Positions 8,228 through 15,567 of a stretch of DNA of 64,000 nt are shown piece by piece; position 1 is the first letter of the stretch; every line of letters begins with the position of its first letter. The notes below the pieces were generated by a model. It was not told the DNA's origin. It saw nothing but the letters and a program-made list of their open reading frames with translations, and made no database searches. The position numbers and the translations under genes are program-made. The stretch comes from Phenylobacterium sp. (GTDB lineage Bacteria; Pseudomonadota; Alphaproteobacteria; Caulobacterales; Caulobacteraceae). The stretch lies in contig NZ_SSMX01000002.1 of assembly GCF_004799515.1 (NCBI RefSeq), positions 1-64,000 of the forward strand. Direction: 5' to 3'.

Positions 8228-9643
8228 ATGATCGCCGCCGAGCCGGCCCAGCCCGCCAACCTGTCGCCCGCGCCGAAGCCGGTGACCTCGGCCCTCGACC
8301 TGATCGGCCGCACCCCGGTGCTGGAGCTGACCGGGACGTTCGACTGCGGCCCCTGCCGGCTCTTCACCAAGCTGGAGAGCGCTAATCCCGGCGGTTCGAT
8401 CAAGGACCGCATCGCCCGCACCATGATCGAAGAGGCGGAGGCCGATGGGCGGCTGAAGCCCGGGGGGGTGATCATCGAGGCCACCGCCGGCAACACCGGC
8501 CTGGGCCTCGCCCAGGTGGGCATCCTCAAAGGCTACAAGCTGGTGCTGGTGGTGCCCGACAAGATGGCGCGCGAGAAGATCCAGCACCTGCGCGGCCTGG
8601 GCGTCGACGTGCGGATCACCCGCTCCGACGTCGGCAAGGGCCACCCGGACTATTACCAGGACATCGCCCACCGTCTGGCCGCCGACATGCCGGGTGCGGT
8701 CTACATGAACCAGTTCTCCAACCCGGCGAACCCCCGGGCGCACGAGACCACCACCGGGCCGGAGCTGTTCGAGCAGCTCGACGGCGACCTAGACGCGGTG
8801 GTGGTGGGCGTGGGCTCCGGCGGCACGCTGACGGGCCTCGGCCACTATTTCCGCAAGGTGAGTCCGAAGACTGAGATGGTGCTGGCCGATCCGGCGGGTT
8901 CGATCTTGGAGCCCCTGGTCAACCGCGGCGAGCGGGTCGAACCCGGCTCCTGGATCGTCGAGGGCATCGGCGAGGATTTCGTGCCCGACAATTGCGACCT
9001 GACCCTGTTGAAGAAGGGCAACGCTTTCGCCGTCACCGACCGCGAGAGCGTCGAGGCGGCCCGCGACCTGCTCGCCAAGGCCGGCGTCCTGGCGGGCTCG
9101 TCCTCCGGCACCCTGCTGGCGGCGGCCCTGCGCTACTGCCGCGCCCAGACCGAGCCGAAGCGGGTGGCGACCTTCGTCTGCGATAGCGGCAACAAGTACC
9201 TGTCCAAGGTCTTCAACGACCACTGGCTGGCCGACCAGGGCCTGACCGACCGGGCGATCACCGGCACCCTGCGCGACCTGGTGGCCCGCAACGCCCAGGA
9301 GGGCGGCGCCGAGACCGTCGGCCCCGACGACACCCTCGACACCGCCTACAAGCGCATGCGCACCGCCGACGTCAGCCAGCTGCCCGTGCTCGACGACGGA
9401 CGGCTGATTGGGCTCCTGGACGAAAGCGACCTGCTCGTCGCCGTCGAGCGCGGCCCCGGCCGCTTCAGCGACCGGGTCGCCACCGCCATGGTCGCCAAGC
9501 TCAACACCCTGCAGGCGGGCGAGCCGCTGGACGCGCTCATCCCCATCTTCGAACGCGACGAGGTGGCCATCGTGCTCGAGGGCCGCGAATTCCTGGGCCT
9601 GATCACCCGGGTCGACCTGATCAACCACCTGCGCCGCGCCTGA
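8228..9643 (+). CDS. Cystathionine beta-synthase with C-terminal CBS-domain pair
   Basis: A 471-residue PLP enzyme that condenses serine and homocysteine to cystathionine. The PLP lysine is K59 in NPGGSIKDRIA. The phosphate-binding loop is GSGGTLTGLG and the substrate loop is EATAGNTGLG. Residues from about 345 form two CBS motifs (DVSQLPVLDDGRLIGLLDES and DEVAIVLEGREFLGLITRVD), which bind adenosyl ligands in relatives. ATG 8228 has GGGAG 8 bases upstream; ATG 8201 with GGAG is a credible alternative adding 9 residues. It is followed after 22 bases by its transsulfuration partner. Confidence 0.92.
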   Translation: MIAAEPAQPANLSPAPKPVTSALDLIGRTPVLELTGTFDCGPCRLFTKLESANPGGSIKDRIARTMIEEAEADGRLKPGGVIIEATAGNTGLGLAQVGILKGYKLVLVVPDKMAREKIQHLRGLGVDVRITRSDVGKGHPDYYQDIAHRLAADMPGAVYMNQFSNPANPRAHETTTGPELFEQLDGDLDAVVVGVGSGGTLTGLGHYFRKVSPKTEMVLADPAGSILEPLVNRGERVEPGSWIVEGIGEDFVPDNCDLTLLKKGNAFAVTDRESVEAARDLLAKAGVLAGSSSGTLLAAALRYCRAQTEPKRVATFVCDSGNKYLSKVFNDHWLADQGLTDRAITGTLRDLVARNAQEGGAETVGPDDTLDTAYKRMRTADVSQLPVLDDGRLIGLLDESDLLVAVERGPGRFSDRVATAMVAKLNTLQAGEPLDALIPIFERDEVAIVLEGREFLGLITRVDLINHLRRA

Positions 9644-9665
9644 CGCCGGCTCCGACGGAGGCTCC

Positions 9666-10829
9666 ATGACCGACCGCTCCAACCGCCTGGCCTTCGCCAC
9701 GCGCGCGATCCATGGCGGCCAGCATCCGGACCCGACCACCGGGGCGGTGATGGTGCCGATCTACGCCACCTCGACCTACGCCCAGGAGAGCCCGGGCGTG
9801 CACAAGGGCTTCGAATATTCCCGCAGCCACAACCCCACCCGCTTCGCCTTCGAACGCGCCGTCGCTGACCTGGAAAGCGGCGTGCGCGGCTACGCGTTCG
9901 CCAGCGGCCTGGCGGCCATCGGAACCATCCTGGAGCTGCTGAACGCCGGCGACCACGTCATCGCCTCGTCCGACCTCTACGGCGGCAGCTTCCGGCTGTT
10001 CGACAAGGTGCGCCGTTATTCCGCCGGCCTGGAGTTCAGCTTCGTCGACCTGGCCGACGTGGCCGCGGTCGAAGCCGCCATCGGGCCCAAGACCCGGCTG
10101 ATCTGGGTCGAGACACCCACCAACCCCATGCTGCGCCTGGCCGACCTGGAGGCGCTGGCGGCCCTGGCCAAGCGGCGCGGCCTCTGGATCGCCGCCGACA
10201 ACACCTTCGCGAGCCCCTGGGTGCAGCGGCCCCTGGAGCATGGCTTCGACCTCGTCATGCACTCGACCACCAAATACCTGAACGGCCATTCCGACATCGT
10301 GGGCGGCGTGGTGGTGGCCGGCGCCGACGGCGAGGTGGCCGAGCGCATGGGCTTCCTGCAGAACGCCGTCGGCGGGGTGGCCAGCCCCTTCGACAGCTTC
10401 CTGGCGCTGCGGGGGGTCAAGACGCTGGCGCTGCGCATGCAGCGGCACTGCGACAACGCGCTGGCCATCGCGCAATTCCTCGAAAAGCACCCGGCGGTGA
10501 AGCAGGTGATCTATCCCGGCCTCGCGAGCCACCCGCAGCACGCGCTCGCCAAACGCCAGATGCACGGCTTTGGCGGAATGGTGAGCTTGACCCTCGATCG
10601 CGACCTGGACGGGACGCGCCGGTTCCTAGAGCGCACCGAACTCTTCACCCTCGCTGAGAGCCTGGGCGGCGTGGAGAGTCTTATCGAGCACCCGGCGATC
10701 ATGACCCACGCCTCGATCCCGCCGCACGTGCGCGAGGAGCTGGGCATCTCCGACGCCTTCGTGCGCCTCTCGGTCGGCGTCGAGGACGTCGACGACCTGA
10801 TCGCCGACTTGGACCAGGCGCTGGCCTGA
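9666..10829 (+). CDS. Transsulfuration PLP enzyme (cystathionine gamma-lyase / gamma-synthase family)
   Basis: A 387-residue Cys/Met-metabolism PLP enzyme. The Schiff-base lysine is K203 in HSTTKYLNGHSD. Other family motifs are YEYSRSHNPTR-like (FEYSRSHNPTRFAFE), GYAFASGLAAI and SLGGVESLIEHPAIMTH. The gamma-lyase and gamma-synthase branches cannot be separated from motifs alone. Its place 22 bases downstream of cystathionine beta-synthase makes cystathionine gamma-lyase, the cysteine-forming step, the better inference. GGAGG lies 4 bases before the ATG. Together with its neighbour it gives methionine-to-cysteine conversion. Confidence 0.92.
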   Translation: MTDRSNRLAFATRAIHGGQHPDPTTGAVMVPIYATSTYAQESPGVHKGFEYSRSHNPTRFAFERAVADLESGVRGYAFASGLAAIGTILELLNAGDHVIASSDLYGGSFRLFDKVRRYSAGLEFSFVDLADVAAVEAAIGPKTRLIWVETPTNPMLRLADLEALAALAKRRGLWIAADNTFASPWVQRPLEHGFDLVMHSTTKYLNGHSDIVGGVVVAGADGEVAERMGFLQNAVGGVASPFDSFLALRGVKTLALRMQRHCDNALAIAQFLEKHPAVKQVIYPGLASHPQHALAKRQMHGFGGMVSLTLDRDLDGTRRFLERTELFTLAESLGGVESLIEHPAIMTHASIPPHVREELGISDAFVRLSVGVEDVDDLIADLDQALA

Positions 10830-10832
10830 TTT

Positions 10833-10860
10833 CTCCCGCCCATCCCTGCGGAGGCGGGAG
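10833..10860. repeat. Inverted repeat between convergent genes
   Basis: CTCCCGCC (10833-10840) pairs with GGCGGGAG (10853-10860). It lies in the 40-base gap between the convergent transsulfuration and HAD genes. No T-tract follows on either strand, so it is either a weak bidirectional terminator or a short palindromic repeat. Confidence 0.5.
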
Positions 10861-10869
10861 TGAGCGGAA

Positions 10870-11547
10870 TCAGGAAATCGCCGCCGCGATCGCCTCGCCG
10901 AGATCCCTCCAGTCGTCGATCCTCGGGTGCTTGTCGGACCGCGGCGCGAGCGGGCGCAGTCGCGGGTCGGCGACGTGCTGGAAGGTCGCGGTGCGGGGCG
11001 AGTGCTCGGCTACCGAGTCGAGGTTGGGCAGCAGGTCGTCGACGAAGGCGCTCTTGCCGCGGCTTTGGGCGGTCAGCGCCGCGGTGATCGGCCCTTTCGG
11101 CCCGCTGGAGAGGATCAGGGCGTGCGGCAGGCCGTGCTTCTTCAGCCAGTCGCCGCGCAGCCGCTCGGCGCTCGCCGGCGCGTTGGACAGGATCAGGATC
11201 TCGGCGTGGGGTTTCAGCCGCCTCAGGGCCTCGACCGCGCCCGGCGCCGGCTCCAGCTCGCCGCAGCCGATGGCGAAGAAGTCGTTGAACAACTCGCGCC
11301 CCACCGCGATGTCCACCGGCTCGCGCGCGCCCGGCCGGTAGAGGTTCTGGAAGAGGGCGAATCGTTCGAACCGCAGCTCGTAGCCGCACTCGGCCACGAA
11401 GGCGCCGAAGCCGGCCATGAACAGGCCCAGCACCTCGTCCACGTCGACGATCACCAAGGGGCGCTCCGGCGACAGCCCCAATTTCTCCAAAGAGGGGCGC
11501 TCCAGGGAGGGCGCGGCGATGGGGGGAACCTGCCCGGGCTGCGCCAC
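10870..11547 (-). CDS. HAD-superfamily hydrolase
   Basis: A 225-residue HAD-fold phosphatase-like protein. Motif I is VIVDVDEVLGLF (nucleophile Asp and acid Asp two residues later), motif II is LILSNAPAS, motif III is Lys in SSGPKGPI, and motif IV is FVDDLLPNLDSV. A helical cap sits between motifs I and II. The start codon is GTG at 11547, supported by AAGGAG 6 bases upstream. The substrate is unknown. It diverges from divK across a 106-base intergenic region. Confidence 0.85.
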   Translation of the reverse strand: MAQPGQVPPIAAPSLERPSLEKLGLSPERPLVIVDVDEVLGLFMAGFGAFVAECGYELRFERFALFQNLYRPGAREPVDIAVGRELFNDFFAIGCGELEPAPGAVEALRRLKPHAEILILSNAPASAERLRGDWLKKHGLPHALILSSGPKGPITAALTAQSRGKSAFVDDLLPNLDSVAEHSPRTATFQHVADPRLRPLAPRSDKHPRIDDWRDLGEAIAAAIS

Positions 11548-11653
11548 TAAGTCTCCTTGGGCTAACGAAGTTTAAGGATATCCCGTGGGATGAAGACCCC
11601 CAGGGTGGGGAAGTCCGCAACCGCGGTCCACGAAGGAAAGAACCAGGTCCTAG

Positions 11654-12019
11654 ATGGCGAAGAAGGTCCTCATCGTCGAGGATAACGAGCTGAACATGAA
11701 GCTGTTTCATGATCTCCTCGACGCCCAGGGCTATGAGACCCTGCAGACCCGCGAGGGGTTGCAGGCCTTGGCGCTCGCCAGGGAACATCGCCCCGACCTG
11801 ATCCTTATGGACATTCAGTTGCCGGAGATCTCCGGTCTGGAGGTCACCAAATGGCTCAAGGAAGACGAGGACCTAGCCGCGATCCCGGTCGTGGCCGTCA
11901 CCGCCTTCGCCATGAAGGGCGACGAGGAGCGGATCCGCGAAGGCGGCTGCGAGGCCTACATCTCCAAGCCGATTTCAGTCGTACATTTCCTCGACACCAT
12001 CCGTCGTCTGATGGGCTGA
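11654..12019 (+). CDS. divK: DivK, single-domain response regulator of the cell-cycle phosphorelay
   Basis: A 121-residue receiver domain with no output domain. The phosphoacceptor is D53 in [10 protein letters not shown], with acidic pocket ED at 9-10, T in [11 protein letters not shown] and K in YISKPIS. The sequence [28 protein letters not shown] is nearly the Caulobacter DivK sequence known to me. DivK carries signal between DivJ/PleC and the DivL-CckA-CtrA pathway and controls polarity and division. It is 10 bases upstream of pleD, the same order as in Caulobacter, and AGGTCC-type sequence precedes the ATG. Confidence 0.97.
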   Translation: MAKKVLIVEDNELNMKLFHDLLDAQGYETLQTREGLQALALAREHRPDLILMDIQLPEISGLEVTKWLKEDEDLAAIPVVAVTAFAMKGDEERIREGGCEAYISKPISVVHFLDTIRRLMG

Positions 12020-12029
12020 GGCCTTAGAG

Positions 12030-13394
12030 ATGTCCGCGCGTATCCTTGTGGTCGACGATATCGAAGCCAATGTCCGCCTGCTGCGGGCGAAGCTCGAGGC
12101 TGAGTACTACGAGGTGCTGACCGCCTCGGACGGGCCGACCGCGCTCGCCCTGGCCGCCGCCGAGAAGCCCGACATCGTCCTCCTGGACGTCATGATGCCC
12201 GGCATGGACGGCTTCACCGTCTGCCGCCGGCTGAAGGACGATCTGGAGACCCGCCACATCCCGGTGGTGCTGCTGACCGCCCTCGACGGCCGCGCGGACC
12301 GCGTGGCGGGGCTGGAAGCCGGCGCCGACGACTTCCTGACCAAGCCCATCGACGACGTCCTCCTGTTCGCCCGGGTGCGCAGCCTGACGCGGCTGAAGTC
12401 GGTGATCGACGAACTGCGCCAGCGCGAGGCCTCGGGCCGGCGCATGGGCGTCATAGCAGGCGTCGCCTCGCGCCTCGGTGGGACGGGCGGGCGCATCCTG
12501 ATCGTCGACGACCATGAGCGCCAGGCCGAGCGGATCGCAGCCGAACTGTCCATCGAGCACCGTCCGGTGGTGGAGACCTCGCCCGAGACCGCCATGCTGG
12601 CCGCCCGCGGGCCGGTGGACCTGATCATCGTCAACGCCGCGGCCAAGGGCTTTGACGGCCTGCGCTTCGCCGCCCAGATCCGCTCAGACGAGGCGACCCG
12701 CAGCCTGCCGATCCTGGCCATCGTCGACTTCGACGAGCGGTCCAGGCTGGTGAAGGCGCTGGAGATCGGCGTCAACGACGTCCTGCCGCGCCCCATCGAC
12801 CCGCAGGAGATGGCCGCGCGGGTGAAGACCCAGATCCGCCGCAAGCGCTACACCGACTACCTTCGCGAGAACCTCGACCTGTCGCTCGAGCTGGCGGTCA
12901 CCGACCAGCTCACCGGCCTGCACAACCGCCGCTACATGGAAACCCAGCTCGATGCCCTGGTGCGCCGCGCGGTGGTCGGCGGCGGCGACCCGGTGGCCCT
13001 GCTGGTCATCGATATCGACCACTTCAAGAAGGTCAACGACGGCTTCGGCCACGCCGTGGGCGACGAGGTGCTGCGCGAGTTCGCCGTGCGCCTGGCCTCC
13101 AACGTGCGCGCCATCGACCTGCCGGTCCGCTTCGGCGGCGAGGAATTCGTGGTGGTGATGCCGGAAACCGAGCTGGCCGACGCCCACCGCATCGCCGAGC
13201 GCATCCGCCTGCACGTGGCCGGCTCGCCGTTCCGGGTGATGGAAGGCTCCGAGCTCTTGACCGTCACCATCTCCATCGGCGTGGCCGCCAGCCTCGCCGA
13301 CGACACCCCGGTAAAGCTGATCAAGCGCGCCGACGAGGCCATGTACGAGGCCAAGACCCACGGCCGCAACCGGGTCATCGCCCACGCGGCCTGA
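12030..13394 (+). CDS. pleD: PleD, response regulator diguanylate cyclase
   Basis: A 454-residue protein that makes c-di-GMP at the stalked pole. Domain order is receiver 1 (D53 in VLLDVMMPGMDG), a degenerate receiver 2 (residues about 155-275, DLIIVNAAAKG without the acceptor aspartate) and a GGDEF domain. The active-site motif is GGEEF at 369-373, and the RxxD inhibitory site is R360-D363, so product inhibition is expected. It lies downstream of divK in one transcription unit, ending at a hairpin terminator shared with the convergent rpmG. Confidence 0.97.
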   Translation: MSARILVVDDIEANVRLLRAKLEAEYYEVLTASDGPTALALAAAEKPDIVLLDVMMPGMDGFTVCRRLKDDLETRHIPVVLLTALDGRADRVAGLEAGADDFLTKPIDDVLLFARVRSLTRLKSVIDELRQREASGRRMGVIAGVASRLGGTGGRILIVDDHERQAERIAAELSIEHRPVVETSPETAMLAARGPVDLIIVNAAAKGFDGLRFAAQIRSDEATRSLPILAIVDFDERSRLVKALEIGVNDVLPRPIDPQEMAARVKTQIRRKRYTDYLRENLDLSLELAVTDQLTGLHNRRYMETQLDALVRRAVVGGGDPVALLVIDIDHFKKVNDGFGHAVGDEVLREFAVRLASNVRAIDLPVRFGGEEFVVVMPETELADAHRIAERIRLHVAGSPFRVMEGSELLTVTISIGVAASLADDTPVKLIKRADEAMYEAKTHGRNRVIAHAA

Positions 13395-13402
13395 AACGAA
13401 AA

Positions 13403-13430
13403 ACGCCCAGCTTTCGCCGGGCGTCTTCTT
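13403..13430. terminator. Terminator hairpin between pleD and rpmG
   Basis: ACGCCC (13403-13408) pairs with GGGCGT (13419-13424), followed by CTTCTT on the plus strand; on the minus strand the stem is followed by a TTTTTCGTTT run. It can serve both convergent genes, pleD and rpmG. Confidence 0.75.
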
Positions 13431-13453
13431 GCAAAATCAGAAGTTTGCGATGG

Positions 13454-13621
13454 CTACTTGATCTTGCCTTCGCGGAACTCGACGTGCTTGCGCACGACGG
13501 GGTCGTACTTTTTCATGACCAGCTTGTCGGTCTTGGTGCGGGCGTTCTTCTTGGTGACGTAGAAGAAGCCGGTGTCCGCCGACGAGTTCAGGCGGATCTT
13601 AATGGAGGCGGGCTTCGCCAT
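13454..13621 (-). CDS. rpmG: 50S ribosomal protein L33
   Basis: A 55-residue ribosomal protein reading [20 protein letters not shown] at the N-terminus, then [20 protein letters not shown] and ending VEFREGKIK. This is the alphaproteobacterial, cysteine-free L33 that does not bind zinc. The full expected length is present. It is a single gene convergent with pleD, sharing the hairpin at 13403-13430. It binds 23S rRNA near the exit site of the large subunit. Confidence 0.97.
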   Translation of the reverse strand: MAKPASIKIRLNSSADTGFFYVTKKNARTKTDKLVMKKYDPVVRKHVEFREGKIK

Positions 13622-13733
13622 GGCTGGTCCTTACGGGCGGGGCCGGACGGACTAGCCGACGGCGGGTGTTCGAAGAGCCGCGGAAAATACGAATCCGCAG
13701 CGCAAAGTCAATGCCGCGCTACGATACGCCCCG

Positions 13734-14099
13734 TCACCACTCGTTCTTCCCGTCGACAACCACCACCGGCACGGCCCGCAGATCGAAGTCGTCAAACAGA
13801 TGAGCGCTGACGCCGACCTTCAGCTTGGTGAAGTCCGCCTGGCCCGTTGACCAGTCCGGCGACAGGCTGAAGGTGCCGCAGCCGCAGGTGGCGCAGTAGT
13901 GATGCGCCACTGTCTTAGTCTGCCAGCGGTAGGTGGCGTCCTGTTCGGGACCGATCACCCGGAACTGCTCCGGCGCGTAGTAGGCCCAAAGTACGCCACG
14001 TTTGGAGCAGAACGAGCAAGTGCAGCGGGTCACCGTCTCCGGCGGCGCGTCGCATTCGAATTTGGTCGTGCCGCAATGGCAGCTGCCTTGGATGGTCAC
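13734..14099 (-). CDS. GFA / CENP-V family zinc protein
   Basis: A 121-residue protein of the glutathione-dependent formaldehyde-activating (GFA) fold. The zinc ligands are in GSCHCGTTKFECD, RCTCSFCSKRG and YCATCGCGTF. Despite the family name, most members are not shown to act on formaldehyde, so only the fold is claimed. A GTG start at 14099 is chosen because GGGAG lies 8 bases upstream and the conserved part starts VTIQGSCHCG; a longer ATG-started version would add 15 poorly conserved residues. Confidence 0.85.
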   Translation of the reverse strand: MTIQGSCHCGTTKFECDAPPETVTRCTCSFCSKRGVLWAYYAPEQFRVIGPEQDATYRWQTKTVAHHYCATCGCGTFSLSPDWSTGQADFTKLKVGVSAHLFDDFDLRAVPVVVVDGKNEW

Positions 14100-14172
14100 G
14101 GCGTGTCTCCCTTGGCGCCCGGTTTCACACAGGGTTGCTGACAACTGTCTGTCAGCAACGGGCTTGGCTTGC

Positions 14173-14889
14173 TTAGAGCCGGTCCGGCCGCATCGCGCCC
14201 TGGCGGAAGCGCATGAAGGGCTTGGGACGCTGCGGATCGTCCATCCGCAGGACGGCTTCCTTCAGCATCATCCGCGTGACGGTGGGCAGCGGCAGGGTCT
14301 GGGCCTCGTCGAAGTCGACCCAGGCGATCTCCTCCAGCTCGCCGCAGTCGGGCTGGCGGTCCAGGCTGACCAGGCGATCGGCGTCGGCCAGCAGGAACCA
14401 GGTGTCGAAGCGCTTGCCGACACTGGGGGGCGTGATGGCCCGGGCGATCACCTCCAGGGCCGCCAGGTCGGGCAGGGCGCCTTGGGCGGTGAAGTCCCGC
14501 CAGGGCCCCACAGCAGGGCGCTCCGGGGCCTTGAGCGCCAGCAGGAGGCCCGTTTCCTCCCAGGTCTCGCGAACCGCCGCCAGGGCCAGCGCCCGCCCGC
14601 GCCCGGCTGGCAGGTAGCGGTCGAACAGGGCGGCGGTCTCGGGCCTGAGGTCAGTGGCGAAGGGCGCGCGGTAGTCGGACCGGTCGATGCGCCCGCCGGG
14701 GAACACCCAGCGGTCGGGCATGAAGCTGTGGCCGCCGTGGCGTTTGCCCATCAGCACGCGGGGCGTCGCGGCGTCGCGGCGGATGATCATCACCGTGGCG
14801 GCGTTCTTCGGCCGCACGGCGCGGGCGCCCGGGACCCTGGGCGGGCCCTCCGGCTTGCGGGTCATGGTCTCGGCGGCGTCGCTACTCAT
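14173..14889 (-). CDS. Nudix hydrolase
   Basis: A 238-residue Nudix protein. The Nudix box is split in the usual long-insert way: WVFPGGRIDRSD at about residue 60, and AAVRETWEETGLLL at about residue 103, with the catalytic REtWEEtGL. The C-terminal part (WFLLADADRLVSL, ELEEIAWVDFDEA) matches the acyl-CoA or dinucleotide-type Nudix proteins of alphaproteobacteria. Substrate is not deducible. Its start overlaps the stop of the upstream DUF998 gene by 8 bases, so the two are one operon. Confidence 0.9.
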   Translation of the reverse strand: MSSDAAETMTRKPEGPPRVPGARAVRPKNAATVMIIRRDAATPRVLMGKRHGGHSFMPDRWVFPGGRIDRSDYRAPFATDLRPETAALFDRYLPAGRGRALALAAVRETWEETGLLLALKAPERPAVGPWRDFTAQGALPDLAALEVIARAITPPSVGKRFDTWFLLADADRLVSLDRQPDCGELEEIAWVDFDEAQTLPLPTVTRMMLKEAVLRMDDPQRPKPFMRFRQGAMRPDRL

Positions 14890-15529
14890 CGAACAACTGT
14901 ATGACCGGGCGCGGGGCTGAGGGAAGGGCGGCTTTGCGGCGCCACAGCATCCAGCCTAGGCCGCCGAACCAGACGAAAAAGCTGGCGAACAGGCCGCGCT
15001 GGACGAGGCCATAGACCGGGTGGATGACCGTCCAGACCGCGCCGTGCCGATGCAGGGTGGTCAGGTTGAGCAGGATCGCCAGCCAGACGACGGCCGCCAT
15101 GACCGCGGAAAACGCCACGCCGCCGCGCAGGGCGGGCCTTCCCCGCCAGGTCAGCGCCAGGATCAGCGGCGCCTGGTAAGGGACCAGTTCGGAGAGGCCG
15201 AACAGGTTGTGCAGCGGGTGCGGGAAGGCGAAGACCGCGATGCCGGCCGAGCAGACCGCCATCAGGGCCGCGACATAGGCCGGCCACGGCGTGGCGCGGG
15301 CGTCCAGGGCGGCGCGGCGCAGGCCCAGGCAGAAGACGATCGCCGTCGCCGCGACGGCCCATAGCATGACGGAGAACGGGACCTGCGCCGGCGAGCCGAC
15401 CTCGCCGATCTCGCTGACCGTCTGGCGTACGCTGTCGTAGCCCGGAACGGTCATCGCCAGGCCGGCGACGCCGACCAAGAAGATCACCGCCGTCAGTGGG
15501 CCGAACAGCAGGCGGACGTCGCGCTTCAT
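14882..15529 (-). CDS. DUF998-family integral membrane protein
   Basis: A 215-residue protein with six or so hydrophobic helices, beginning LLFGPLTAVIFLVGVAGLAM. The motifs YDSVRQTVSEIGEVGSP and FPHPLHNLFGLSEL are typical of DUF998, whose function is unknown. It acts in the cytoplasmic membrane. It overlaps the Nudix hydrolase gene by 8 bases and is transcribed first. Confidence 0.82.
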   Translation of the reverse strand: MKRDVRLLFGPLTAVIFLVGVAGLAMTVPGYDSVRQTVSEIGEVGSPAQVPFSVMLWAVAATAIVFCLGLRRAALDARATPWPAYVAALMAVCSAGIAVFAFPHPLHNLFGLSELVPYQAPLILALTWRGRPALRGGVAFSAVMAAVVWLAILLNLTTLHRHGAVWTVIHPVYGLVQRGLFASFFVWFGGLGWMLWRRKAALPSAPRPVIQLFDE

Positions 15530-15567
15530 CCGGCGAGCCTAGCTTGGCCGCGGCGCGGGCGCCAATC

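Noticed and set aside
11562..11575. CtrA site upstream of divK (CTAACGAAGTTTAA)
   Set aside because: It reads CTAA-N6-TTAA, with one mismatch and the wrong spacing against TTAA-N7-TTAA, so it is not listed as a site even though divK would be a sensible target.
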